IMG/VR virus record: IMGVR_UViG_3300034103_000204
Span: 1-33,765 of that record
Source of the DNA: a virus
Reading direction: 5' to 3' (one strand)
DNA: 33,765 nt
Under the pieces are notes generated by a model, which worked only from the letters and a program-made list of their open reading frames with translations, searched no databases and was not told the DNA's origin. Below, in pieces: positions 1-7,505 of the stretch (position 1 is its first letter; each line of letters begins with the position of its first letter). Both the position numbers and the translations under genes were made by a program.

Positions 1-132
1 CCAAGAGTCTTGAATGCATTGAAGGTTGGATCGCTTTCACCGATAGCACCGGCTTCAGAAGTAACAGTACCAACGCTGTATGCAGATAGTGAAGGAATCT
101 GAAGATTCTCGCCACCGGCTGTGTTAAGGATG
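1..132. repeat. Terminal direct repeat, left copy (assembly overlap of a circular genome)
   Basis: Bases 1-132 match 33634-33765 with a single difference: A at 6 against T at 33639. The overlap lies inside the capsid gene, and joining the ends restores an intact reading frame. The mismatch falls in a third codon position (ACT or ACA, both Thr). The simplest reading is an assembler overlap from a circular or circularly permuted genome, with a silent population variant or read error at one base. It is not a biological terminal repeat, because it would duplicate capsid coding sequence. Confidence 0.93.
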
Positions 133-563
133 GTTGAAGTTTCTAGCATTGGGCCAACGTGACGAGCAAGCATAATTACCTGATCGTAGAAAGAGGTCGG
201 TACTGGTGCGCCAGTTGATCCCTTTGTTACATCGCGCTTCTCGAACGAGTGGGAACGAATCTCACCACGAGCAAGGGAACGGATAAGTTCAGCTTCGTCA
301 ATCGCTGGAAGAGCAACGGCTGGCTTAACTTGTGCTTCAAAACCTTGCATGGCTTCAGCAGCGCGTTCTTCGCGTTCTGCCTGTGCCTTCATGGTTTCCA
401 TTACCTGTGAACGTGAATCAAGGTCTGCCATGATGCGGTCATAGGTTTGATTTTCTTCTGCGGATAGATCGCGCTTTTCAGCTGCTGCTGAGTCAAGAAG
501 AGCCTTTGCTTCTTCCCAAGCCTTTGCACGAGCTTCTGCTTGCTGACGAATGTAGTCAGACAT
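1..563 (-). CDS. Major capsid protein, N-terminal part (gene continues at 33765-33006)
   Basis: This is the 5' part of an HK97-fold major capsid gene that runs off the window at base 1 and continues in frame at the other end; joined, it encodes 396 residues. The ATG at 563-561 has an AGGAG ribosome site 5 bases upstream. The first ~100 residues are charged, Ala/Glu/Lys-rich and probably helical, like the delta (scaffolding) domain that the prohead protease removes in HK97-type phages. After that come the fold's usual segments, reaching the sequence FNAFKTLG at the contig end. It lies directly downstream of the protease gene, as in HK97. A terminator separates it from the protease, so it probably has its own promoter. 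The call rests on gene order, length and sequence pattern. Confidence 0.9.
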   Translation of the reverse strand, partial: MSDYIRQQAEARAKAWEEAKALLDSAAAEKRDLSAEENQTYDRIMADLDSRSQVMETMKAQAEREERAAEAMQGFEAQVKPAVALPAIDEAELIRSLARGEIRSHSFEKRDVTKGSTGAPVPTSFYDQVIMLARHVGPMLETSTILNTAGGENLQIPSLSAYSVGTVTSEAGAIGESDPTFNAFKTL

Positions 564-667
564 AGTAACTCCTAAAGTGTTTGATTGGATTGGTCTTACG
601 GGTTCTGCGTGGCTCCACGACAGTTGCAGCAACGGCGGCTCCGCACAATGCTTATCTAATTATTGCA
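564..667 (-). promoter_or_regulatory. Capsid gene leader with three tandem palindromes and a candidate promoter
   Basis: This 104-base region between the protease terminator and the capsid ATG contains three consecutive perfect inverted repeats: 608-619 (CGTGG-CT-CCACG), 623-633 (GTTGC-A-GCAAC) and 635-644 (GCGG-CT-CCGC). They are separated by 3 and 1 bases. Upstream of them on the minus strand, at 659-664, is AATAAT preceded by TGC, a possible extended -10 element. I see no good -35. The palindromes would lie in the 5' untranslated RNA as small hairpins, or act in DNA as protein-binding sites. The ribosome site AGGAG sits just before the ATG. Confidence 0.5.
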
Positions 668-712
668 CAAATAAAAACAGACCCAGATGCTTCCCCACAT
701 CTGAGCCTGTTC
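668..712 (-). terminator. Rho-independent terminator after the prohead protease gene
   Basis: On the minus strand a 14-bp stem (arms 698-711 and 676-689, two G-U pairs) encloses an 8-base loop and is followed by TTTTTATTT. It begins 13 bases after the protease stop codon, so it should end most transcripts coming from the terminase-portal-protease operon before the capsid gene. Confidence 0.85.
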
Positions 713-724
713 TTTGTAGAAACT

Positions 725-2332
725 TTAGAACGCCTTGAGCATTAGGTCAAGTTGCTTGCGCTTGATCTCTAGCAAGTCTAAGTCTGCTGGTTTGTCAGCG
801 CGTAACTTTTGCACTACTTCACTAATCAAATCGGCGTGAGTATCATCTAGAGTTTCGCCGGCTTCTAGCTTAAGGATCGCATCACTAAGCGCATCAACAT
901 CAACGGCAGTACGTTCTGCCAGAATGTCTAACGAACGAACGCTTGCAGTTGTTGCTTCATAGGCAGGGAATCCAGTCACAATAGAAACCTCGTGCAACCG
1001 CACCTGATGCAGTTCACGAGTTGCGCCATCGCTTGACCAAGAATCACCCTTTGGTGGAACGCTAAAGCCAAATGACATTGAAGATACATCGCCACGCTGC
1101 ATAAGCACCGATAGGTCGCGCCCTGCTGTGGTGTCAGGAAGTTCAGCCTGTGCAAGTAGACCGCGTGAATCTTCAGTTAGTTTCAAAGTTCCAGCGCGTG
1201 TAGAACCTAGAACAACATCTGTGTTGTGGTTCATAAATAGTTTGATTTCGTTGCGCGACTTTAACGAACGCTTGAATGCACCTTCTTTGATTACCTCAGT
1301 AAACGGTAACGGTTCACTAGGGGAATTGAATACAGCTGCGTAGCCTGTGAAACTCATGCCGTCACTACTAGCTTCGCCATTACGAACATCAAACTCAACG
1401 GTATTAACACGGCGTTCTACATTGGTTGTCATTGACTGCCCTTCATCTTTCTTTAAGTTTAGCGTTATTGAACGCCACTTCTCATTTTGCAAATCATTGG
1501 CAGTTCTTTCTTCTGCCCGTATTCTTTCCACAACTCCCTGAGCGTATTCCAAAGCACGTTGCGCTTGTCGCTTGCTAGGGCCTGAACCCCAAAGCAAATG
1601 AGCGACCACGCCTGCGCTTGGGTAGTTCTCTGAGTTAGGGTCTGCATCTGGTGAATCTAAATCAACTAAGTGGCGAGCAATCCAAGCAGCAATGCGAATC
1701 CACTTATCATCTGAAACTTGACCGTCTGCCATTAGCCGGGCTTCACGAATAGTGCGCTCAACTAATCCGTCACCGCCTAGACCTTCAGCGTTGTATTCAA
1801 GTCCACGCCTAGCTGCTGCTCTCATGTAGGCAGGCGCATCTTGGTTAATAGCGCGTTCTAGATCATCGTCTACTTCAATCTCGTCATCAAGTAGTTCTTG
1901 ATCGTCTTGCATTTCGTCTTGACCTTCGTAGTCCATCTTGGTCAATGGCGCAAAACCCTTAACGACAAACTCAGGCGTTTCATTTAGAACGCCGTTGTCT
2001 AATGTGTAAACCTGAATAGTTGCAAGTGGTCTGTCTTGCGTAGCGGTTATGTCACCACCTAGCGGATTCTTTACTGCACCAAATGTAGATACTGAAGTGA
2101 TCTCGCCGTACATTGTTTGTCCAGCGTTATCCCAAAAGACATAATCGCCAACTTCTAGTTCATCATTAAGTGCGCGTTCACCGCCGGGTGCTATGTCCTC
2201 AGCTACTGATACTGCAACCATCTGATCTATTGCATCCTGTTTAGTTGTGTGGCAACCGATAACTTCACCGTCATCTTTAATAGTTGCCCAACCTGAGCAA
2301 CCTTCTGCGCTGTCTGTTATGAAGTATGGCAT
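725..2332 (-). CDS. Multidomain prohead protease (HK97-type S78) with three N-terminal accessory domains
   Basis: The last ~235 residues are the capsid maturation protease. They show the family triad pattern: His ~369 in LFMNHN, Ser ~420 in SSMSFGFS, and Glu ~448 before the VSIVTGFPAY stretch. Upstream are three extra modules: a short segment (1-48) with the phage-common GWATIKDDGEVIGCH pattern, a Tudor/DUF2945-like small beta domain (~59-133, beginning VGDYVFWDN), and an acidic linker followed by a helical domain (~170-275) containing RRGLE and YPSAGVVAHLLWG. I chose ATG 2332 (MPYFITD) because it lies 2 bases after the previous stop; a TTG at 2356 would be longer. An internal ATG at 1432 has GAAGGG 6 bases upstream and could make the protease domain alone (235 aa). 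The product should cleave the capsid delta domain during head assembly. Confidence 0.88.
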   Translation of the reverse strand: MPYFITDSAEGCSGWATIKDDGEVIGCHTTKQDAIDQMVAVSVAEDIAPGGERALNDELEVGDYVFWDNAGQTMYGEITSVSTFGAVKNPLGGDITATQDRPLATIQVYTLDNGVLNETPEFVVKGFAPLTKMDYEGQDEMQDDQELLDDEIEVDDDLERAINQDAPAYMRAAARRGLEYNAEGLGGDGLVERTIREARLMADGQVSDDKWIRIAAWIARHLVDLDSPDADPNSENYPSAGVVAHLLWGSGPSKRQAQRALEYAQGVVERIRAEERTANDLQNEKWRSITLNLKKDEGQSMTTNVERRVNTVEFDVRNGEASSDGMSFTGYAAVFNSPSEPLPFTEVIKEGAFKRSLKSRNEIKLFMNHNTDVVLGSTRAGTLKLTEDSRGLLAQAELPDTTAGRDLSVLMQRGDVSSMSFGFSVPPKGDSWSSDGATRELHQVRLHEVSIVTGFPAYEATTASVRSLDILAERTAVDVDALSDAILKLEAGETLDDTHADLISEVVQKLRADKPADLDLLEIKRKQLDLMLKAF

Positions 2333-2334
2333 TG

Positions 2335-2598
2335 TTAAATCGTCTGCCTTAGCCAATGCATTGTTGCAGTTCCTGATTCTGTAATGGCGTACAAACTTTC
2401 ACCGGGATTAAGTGTGATTTGTAACTGTTCCAATTTTAATAATCCAAAACCATTGCTCGCAGTTACGCCACTATTTCCAATAAAAATAGTCTTGTCGTTA
2501 CCTGCGTTGGAAATCCAAATCGTAGACGGATTAGGTGAACTGCCATCTATTTGTACGCGCTCAGTTGTAATCGTTACATGATCTGTTGAAAGAGCCAT
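2335..2598 (-). CDS. Small beta-rich protein between portal and protease
   Basis: An 87-residue protein, mostly alternating hydrophobic and polar residues with many Gly, Asn, Ser and Thr, as expected for a small beta-sandwich. The stretch GNSGVTASNGFGLLKLEQLQITLNPGESLYAI is repeat-poor, and I recognise no catalytic motif. Short proteins of this style between portal and protease occur in many actinophages and resemble capsid decoration or spike proteins, but that role is inferred only from position. Its stop lies 2 bases before the protease ATG, so the two are probably translated together. Confidence 0.7.
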   Translation of the reverse strand: MALSTDHVTITTERVQIDGSSPNPSTIWISNAGNDKTIFIGNSGVTASNGFGLLKLEQLQITLNPGESLYAITESGTATMHWLRQTI

Positions 2599-2601
2599 TG
2601 A

Positions 2602-3957
2602 CTAGACCTCGTAAACAGACTCAGGATTTATTGGGTCAATCTGTGCCACTTGTTGTAGCTGTGTAGACGGCAAGCCCGTATGTTCTATTGCTGGCAGATT
2701 TAAGGCAGAAAGAACAGCAGCAGGATCAAAGCCAGAATAGATAAGTTTCTGAGCCATAGTAACGCGCTTGTCTGTTTCAACGAGTGAAGCAGCACCCAGA
2801 TCCACGTTAGCCAAAGGAACGCGATAAACGTCACCACCCGTAACAGGTCGCAAGTCTTCAAATCTTCTAATGTCATTGACTGATAAGAACCCTGCCTGTG
2901 AGCCGATTGAGTAGCCGTTCATTCTTGTAGCAAAGTCACCGCGAAGTAAACCGTCTACATTGAAACGAATAAACGCACCATCTGGTAATAGTGCGCTGTA
3001 AGCATCTTCAATCTTAGCAACGTATGGGCGCAGCGTATGAGTTACAAAGTTAATGTTGTTCTGTTCTACTGATGCATAAGACATTGCACCCGGCGTAGTA
3101 ATACCGATCATGTGTGGTGGAACTCTGAAGATACGAGCTACTTCTTCAATCGCTAACTTGCGACTATCTAACATCTGCGCTTCATCAGGGTTCACGCCAG
3201 TTCTTACAAACTTTGCGCCACCTGTTAGAACGCCAGTCTTATGCGCTTTCTTAAATCCATTGTGACGGCTGTTGAAACTATCAACCATTTGCTTAGCTTG
3301 CTCAGACTTTAAGTCTTGTGGAGTTTCAATGATTCCAGAAGTAGTTGCACCCTGACCAAAGAAACGTGCAGCGAAAGACTGCAACGCACTAGACAAACCT
3401 AAGTTATCTTTGAGTTCTGTAACACGCGACATACCGCGAAGTTCGCCAGCCTTGCGCATTTCAGTTATCTGAATCATGTCGCGCTTGCTAACTGGTTCTT
3501 CTTGATACTCGTCAATGATGTATTCAATTTCACGAGTCAGTTTGTTTCTTGTAACTCTTACGCGGTAGGGATCAACAACAACAAGGTTTACAACATCCCC
3601 ACGATTATCACGGAACACGCGCACGAAAGCGTTGCCATCTAGCAATAGAGAAATAAGAACTTGCTGGTAATGCTCTGAACGCAACAGGTCTACATCTGGT
3701 CGCTGAATCCAAGAAGGCTGTGGGCGATAAGGTACGCGGTCACCATCACGCCTAATGAACGAATCAACTGGAAGCGTACTGATGGTGTCAGAGATAAGAA
3801 GCACACAAGCATAGAAAGCATTTATCTTCATCGCTTGGAACTGATCTATATTTGCACCAGACTCAGTAGTGAAAGCAAATGAATCGCCTGCACCCCAGAT
3901 TGACTGGAAACTAATTGCGCGTTCCTCTTTATTACCGCCGGCTAAATTTCCAAGCAT
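2602..3957 (-). CDS. Portal protein, HK97 family
   Basis: A 451-residue portal subunit. The N-terminal part has the HK97 portal pattern (KINAFYACVLLISDTISTLP, then DPYRVRVTR). The central part includes the EEVARIFRVPPHMIG segment typical of the family, and the C-terminus is proline-rich and variable. Twelve copies should form the ring at the head vertex through which terminase pumps DNA. The ATG at 3957 overlaps the stop codon of the upstream small membrane protein by one base (TAATG). It sits between the terminase and protease genes, as in HK97. Confidence 0.92.
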   Translation of the reverse strand: MLGNLAGGNKEERAISFQSIWGAGDSFAFTTESGANIDQFQAMKINAFYACVLLISDTISTLPVDSFIRRDGDRVPYRPQPSWIQRPDVDLLRSEHYQQVLISLLLDGNAFVRVFRDNRGDVVNLVVVDPYRVRVTRNKLTREIEYIIDEYQEEPVSKRDMIQITEMRKAGELRGMSRVTELKDNLGLSSALQSFAARFFGQGATTSGIIETPQDLKSEQAKQMVDSFNSRHNGFKKAHKTGVLTGGAKFVRTGVNPDEAQMLDSRKLAIEEVARIFRVPPHMIGITTPGAMSYASVEQNNINFVTHTLRPYVAKIEDAYSALLPDGAFIRFNVDGLLRGDFATRMNGYSIGSQAGFLSVNDIRRFEDLRPVTGGDVYRVPLANVDLGAASLVETDKRVTMAQKLIYSGFDPAAVLSALNLPAIEHTGLPSTQLQQVAQIDPINPESVYEV

Positions 3958-4094
3958 TACTTGCCTTTCTCAAATGCGATACCGACAAGCAAAATACTCA
4001 CGCCAGCTGCAACTATTCCTAATGGCAGGATGAACAAACCAAGACCTAAAGAGATTGTTGCTAGACCAACCACTTGCAGGATAGATGGGATCAC
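3957..4094 (-). CDS. Small two-helix membrane protein
   Basis: A 45-residue protein starting at GTG 4094 with AGGAG five bases upstream. It begins 8 bases after the large terminase stop and ends in a TAATG overlap with the portal start. Almost the whole sequence is hydrophobic: residues ~3-24 and ~25-41 look like two membrane spans joined by a short Pro/Gly turn (FILPLG), with a charged tail FEKGK. I do not know its function; very short membrane proteins in this position are a recurrent feature of actinophages. A longer frame (4161-3970) overlaps it but has no ribosome site and a poor composition. Confidence 0.7.
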   Translation of the reverse strand: MIPSILQVVGLATISLGLGLFILPLGIVAAGVSILLVGIAFEKGK

Positions 4095-4102
4095 GCAAAC
4101 TC

Positions 4103-5617
4103 CTAGAAGCTAAAGAACTGAGGCACAACGGGTTCTTCTCTTGAAACAGTTGCCCTATCAAATCCTATGATACTAGCAACTGCGGCATCTATCTTTCTTG
4201 GTGAACCTCTGTGTTCTTTCACAATGCGCGGCCCTAGTCTGTCGGTCTTAACTACTGCGTTCTCTAAGTGTCTTTTGAGTAGTGGGTTTCCGTCATGGGT
4301 TAGCTTGTTTGATACCACCGCATCATAGAACTTTGCACACGCTGGAACCATACGAGCCGGTGAAGTAGAAGGCCACTCAACTATTGGGAATCCTGCTTCA
4401 TCTAAGACTTGCATTGTGCGTTGCCACCTGAACGGATCGCAAGCAATTTCTTTCACGTTGTGTGTTGAGCAGAACTCAATGATTGTGTTTTCAACATCTA
4501 GAATGTCTACGCGCCACTCATCATCATCTTCAGGTTGCTTTTCCCACGCCTTGACCATAAAGACATAGGGCTGATCTTCTACGGTCACGCCGATAATTAC
4601 AGAAGCATCACCACTAAAGGAACCGTCAAAGCCTAAGACAACTGGTGTATCTGGTGAAATCTCACGCTTAATTTCTAGCTGTTCCCACGCGCCATTAGGC
4701 AACCAAGCGGTCTGACTGCTTACCCATTGGTTGCACCGCTTAGTTCTGAACTCTGCTTCAGGTGTTCGCTTGACCATTGCTGCAAAGTCTTTGGGATCGT
4801 TCAGGTCACCGAATGCAGGGTTAGCATCTTTCCAAGTTTCTTCTAAGTGGTGGTCTGCATCTGTCTTAGCTTCCCACCACGCCATAAAGAAAGTTGGATC
4901 ATCTATTTCTTTACGCGCTACCTTTTGCCCGTACTGATACAGGCTGTACGCAATAGAATCCTGACCAGTTGAATCTGCTCTCACGCCAGCAGTTGTAACA
5001 CCGATAAGCATTGGCTCACGCCTTGCACCCATACCAAGTTGCATAACGTCAAACAGTTCACGATTAGGTGCTGCGTGTAGTTCGTCAAAGATAACCATTG
5101 TCGGACTTAGACCTTCTTTAGTAAAGGCTTCACTAGATAGAACGCGGTACACAGAACCAGTTGCAGGAACTTCTACGGCATCGCGGTAAACATTACAGAG
5201 TTCAGCAAGTTCTGGTTCTGCTTCAATCATTCGCTTTGCATCAGCAAACACAATACGCGCTTGATCTTTGTCAGCTGCGCAAGAATAAACTTCACCACCA
5301 TTAGGCCCCATAATCAAAGACCAAAGACCTATGCCAGAACCTAGTGCGCTCTTGCCGTTCTTGCGAGCCATGCCAATAAGCGCGGTGCGGTGTCTGAACT
5401 TTTTATCTGCACCAACAGCAAACAAGTGGCGCATAAGTTCTTTCTGCCAGTCGCGCAGTTGCATCTTGTCACCTGCATAACCGGCAACAGTTTCCTTAGT
5501 CTGAATAGCAAACGTATCTATGAACTCTGATACTTCCCAACCACGCGACTTATTAAGCGCGGCTTTGTTTACAGGTGTCAACCATGTAGGCGGCCAAGAT
5601 TCAATTTTGGCTGGCAC
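4103..5617 (-). CDS. Terminase large subunit
   Basis: A 504-residue packaging motor. The ATPase half has a Walker A-like loop GMARKNGKS (82-90), Walker B MVIFDE (174-179) and the coupling motif TTAG (208-211). The nuclease half has the expected spaced acidic residues: Asp331 in LGFDGSFSGDAS, Asp394 in IACDPF and Asp477 in KIDAAVAS. It should translocate DNA into the prohead and cut concatemers. It starts at GTG 5617, overlapping the small terminase gene by 17 bases, which suggests translational coupling. Confidence 0.95.
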   Translation of the reverse strand: MPAKIESWPPTWLTPVNKAALNKSRGWEVSEFIDTFAIQTKETVAGYAGDKMQLRDWQKELMRHLFAVGADKKFRHRTALIGMARKNGKSALGSGIGLWSLIMGPNGGEVYSCAADKDQARIVFADAKRMIEAEPELAELCNVYRDAVEVPATGSVYRVLSSEAFTKEGLSPTMVIFDELHAAPNRELFDVMQLGMGARREPMLIGVTTAGVRADSTGQDSIAYSLYQYGQKVARKEIDDPTFFMAWWEAKTDADHHLEETWKDANPAFGDLNDPKDFAAMVKRTPEAEFRTKRCNQWVSSQTAWLPNGAWEQLEIKREISPDTPVVLGFDGSFSGDASVIIGVTVEDQPYVFMVKAWEKQPEDDDEWRVDILDVENTIIEFCSTHNVKEIACDPFRWQRTMQVLDEAGFPIVEWPSTSPARMVPACAKFYDAVVSNKLTHDGNPLLKRHLENAVVKTDRLGPRIVKEHRGSPRKIDAAVASIIGFDRATVSREEPVVPQFFSF

Positions 5618-6050
5618 GCGATTTTAGTTCTTCTAGTTTTGAAGCGCGTTTGACTTCAGCTACTCCAAGTCTTGAACGGTCTGTTGGTGTAAATCCTAGA
5701 AGCGACAAGTTAGCAACTAGCTGACGGTCAAGATCGCGCAGGGCTTTGCGTTCATCTGGTCTGTTGTTTTGCAGAACTTGAATACGCAAGTTACGGCGTT
5801 CATCTAGTAACTCACAAGTCATAAGCAGAATCTCAATGTCAGTCAGTGGGCTTAACCAAGTTTGACCCATACCCCAAATGCGTTCCCAAAGTTCTGTGCC
5901 TGCGCTACCTAGTGGGCGATTAGGTTCAGGGATGTTGTACGCAGAAGGCAACAACACAAGTTCTTTCTGGTCTGGAAGTGTGCGCTTGCCGGGGTTGCCA
6001 GTAAGTCTTTTCTGCTCAATCGGTTTTGGTGGTCTGCCACGCGGAGCCAT
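5601..6050 (-). CDS. Terminase small subunit, P27 family
   Basis: A 149-residue protein beginning MAPRGRPPKP and followed by RLTGNPGKR, the typical basic start of P27-family small terminases. A central helical region (GSAGTELWERIW...LLDERRNL) and a C-terminal segment with LGFTPTDRSRLG follow, also normal for the family. It should recognise phage DNA and recruit the large subunit. ATG 6050 lies 2 bases after the ParB-like gene stop. Confidence 0.93.
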   Translation of the reverse strand: MAPRGRPPKPIEQKRLTGNPGKRTLPDQKELVLLPSAYNIPEPNRPLGSAGTELWERIWGMGQTWLSPLTDIEILLMTCELLDERRNLRIQVLQNNRPDERKALRDLDRQLVANLSLLGFTPTDRSRLGVAEVKRASKLEELKSRASQN

Positions 6051-6052
6051 AG

Positions 6053-6526
6053 TTATTCCTTAATTGAAGAACCGCAAGTTGGACAAACTTTATCCTGTTT
6101 GAATTTTAACGGTTCGTCACTCTGATCACCTAATGGTGGTTGCAAAGATTCAAAACCTAGTTCTTCAAGTTCCCATCCGTTTGCATCTAGTTCAAGCAAC
6201 TGATCTGCAAGAACCTTGTCATCCCATTCAGCAAGTTCTGCGGTGCGATTGTCTGCAAGTGCAAAGGCGCGTATCTGTTCCCACGACCAACCAACAGGAG
6301 TGCGAGCAATTACAATTTCAGTCCAGCCCAAAGACTTCGCGGCTTCAAGTGTGCCGTTGCCGGCAACAACGATTGAGTCAGGTGTTACGCAAATTGGTTT
6401 ACGTTGTCCAAATTTCAGCAGTGAGTTTTCTATTGCCTGCAAGTTCTTGCCGTCATGCTTGCGTGCATTAGCTGGATCAGGCGTAAGGCTGTTGATCGCA
6501 ACCGTTTCAATTTTTAATTCAGTCAT
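6053..6526 (-). CDS. ParB/Srx-fold DNA-binding protein
   Basis: A 157-residue protein with the ParB N-terminal (sulfiredoxin-fold) pattern. It has PDPANARKH near residues 16-24, LKFGQRKPICV (38-48), and VVAGNGTLEAAKSLG (53-67), which corresponds to the ParB box II phosphate-binding loop. The C-terminus carries a CPTCG knuckle (149-153). Such proteins often sit directly before phage terminase genes, sometimes fused to DNA methyltransferases, and may help mark or bind packaging DNA. There is no Shine-Dalgarno before ATG 6526, but TAAACT lies 6 bases upstream. That arrangement matches a leaderless actinobacterial promoter. Confidence 0.82.
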   Translation of the reverse strand: MTELKIETVAINSLTPDPANARKHDGKNLQAIENSLLKFGQRKPICVTPDSIVVAGNGTLEAAKSLGWTEIVIARTPVGWSWEQIRAFALADNRTAELAEWDDKVLADQLLELDANGWELEELGFESLQPPLGDQSDEPLKFKQDKVCPTCGSSIKE

Positions 6527-6640
6527 GGATTCAGTTTACGCAAAAACCGCGCAAATCCGCCATTTTCCAAAACGATGAATTTCGCGGAGATGCACACTTG
6601 GCTAGGTCGGGGTTCCGCTGCCGATGTGTGTCTGAGATTT
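6527..6640 (-). promoter_or_regulatory. Candidate cos/packaging region and leaderless promoter
   Basis: This 114-base gap separates the HNH gene from the ParB-terminase operon. It is the longest non-coding stretch in the packaging area and the position where cos lies in HK97-type phages that have an HNH gene next to terminase. It contains a GGAACCCCGACC block and CTCCGCGAAATT. At its end is TAAACT, 6 bases before the ParB ATG, which could be a -10 element for a leaderless transcript. No cut site can be read from sequence alone. Confidence 0.4.
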
Positions 6641-6961
6641 TTACCCACCCCTATTAACTGGCGGTGGGGGTGTGTTGCCCCTGCGACTGTTGCAGGATCG
6701 GTGCGCTGCTATCAGGGGACTAGCTGGATCGCCGGGATAGTAGTGATCAGCCGTAAAGGGATCATCTAACCTGCGACCTTGACCACAGAGCCAGCACACA
6801 GTTGCCGTATCTCTTATGATCTTTGCCTGTTTACGGTATGAACCCTGATAATGCGGTCTTGTGGCGTTCCTAGCCGTGTCTGCAAGTCTTTGGCAGGTGT
6901 CGCATAGTGACGGGTTACGGTGCAGGGCTTTGCATCTCAAACAAGGTTTGTTAAACGCCAC
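6641..6961 (-). CDS. HNH endonuclease (terminase-associated)
   Basis: A 106-residue HNH protein. It has CxxC pairs at CLRC (8-11), CDTC (19-22) and CWLC (56-59). The HNH core is FTADHYYPGDPASPLIAAHRSCNSRRG, with the central DH and the later H and N. Small HNH proteins next to terminase, such as HK97 gp74, are needed for efficient terminase cutting in that phage. The start is GTG 6961, overlapping the Ntn hydrolase stop by 11 bases. The C-terminus ends in a Pro-rich PPPPVNRGG tail. Confidence 0.85.
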   Translation of the reverse strand: MAFNKPCLRCKALHRNPSLCDTCQRLADTARNATRPHYQGSYRKQAKIIRDTATVCWLCGQGRRLDDPFTADHYYPGDPASPLIAAHRSCNSRRGNTPPPPVNRGG

Positions 6962-7505
6962 GCATTACCTTGCCGTTGCCATAGCTGCGGTACTGGTCTA
7001 CCGTTCCCCTAGTATTAGGATCAAACATTGAAGCAGCTTCGATGGCGCGCTTGGCCGATAGGTCGTGGTTCTTATTCCAGTCAGGTAGATACTGCTTGTC
7101 AGCTAGTGACCCAATGGCTAGGTCTGCGCCTGATCCAATAGCCCAGTAAGGCGCGGCAGTTAGAACGCTCAAGTCCTCACCGATTAGGAAAGACTTGCCA
7201 TGCGTTACAAGTAATGCTTCAGCATCCATCTCTTTATCTTTAATCGTGTCATCTATTAGTGGCACAACCTTAGTAACAATCCACTTGAGCCAATCGCCAG
7301 ACTTAACTACTTCAACAGGTGGCTTAGGGTATTCAATCGCGTACTGCAACTGATCGCATAACCTTGCGCTACCGGCAACACCAATAAGCCATGTATCTTG
7401 TTGAATGATCTTAGGCATGTCAGGATGAATTAGGTCTGATGTAATCCCTTGATCTGCTGTTAGTGTGCAGAAGTTGTTGCCTGTTGTTGTAACAATCGTG
7501 GTCAC
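6951..7505 (-). CDS. HslV/proteasome-like Ntn hydrolase
   Basis: A 184-residue protein that matches the proteasome/HslV N-terminal-nucleophile pattern. It begins M-TTIV, so removal of Met exposes Thr1. TADQ places an Asp at mature position 17 and Lys at mature position 31. IGVAGSA (41-47) and AIGSG (122-126) correspond to the two glycine loops of HslV. These are the expected catalytic elements for a threonine peptidase. The start is GTG 7505 in a GTGA overlap with the methyltransferase. No HslU-like ATPase or proteasome regulator is encoded here. It might self-assemble, join the host proteasome, or have another Ntn amidohydrolase role. Family assignment is fairly strong; the substrate is unknown. 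Confidence 0.75.
   Translation of the reverse strand: MTTIVTTTGNNFCTLTADQGITSDLIHPDMPKIIQQDTWLIGVAGSARLCDQLQYAIEYPKPPVEVVKSGDWLKWIVTKVVPLIDDTIKDKEMDAEALLVTHGKSFLIGEDLSVLTAAPYWAIGSGADLAIGSLADKQYLPDWNKNHDLSAKRAIEAASMFDPNTRGTVDQYRSYGNGKVMRGV

Noticed and set aside
1-132. Biological direct terminal repeats (as in T7-like genomes)
   Set aside because: The repeat lies inside the capsid coding sequence and its length fits an assembler overlap; a true terminal repeat would not normally split this gene.
3970-4161. A 63-residue minus-strand frame between large terminase and portal
   Set aside because: It overlaps the terminase end and has no ribosome site; the 45-residue membrane protein at 3957-4094 in another frame has AGGAG and a TAATG coupling to the portal.
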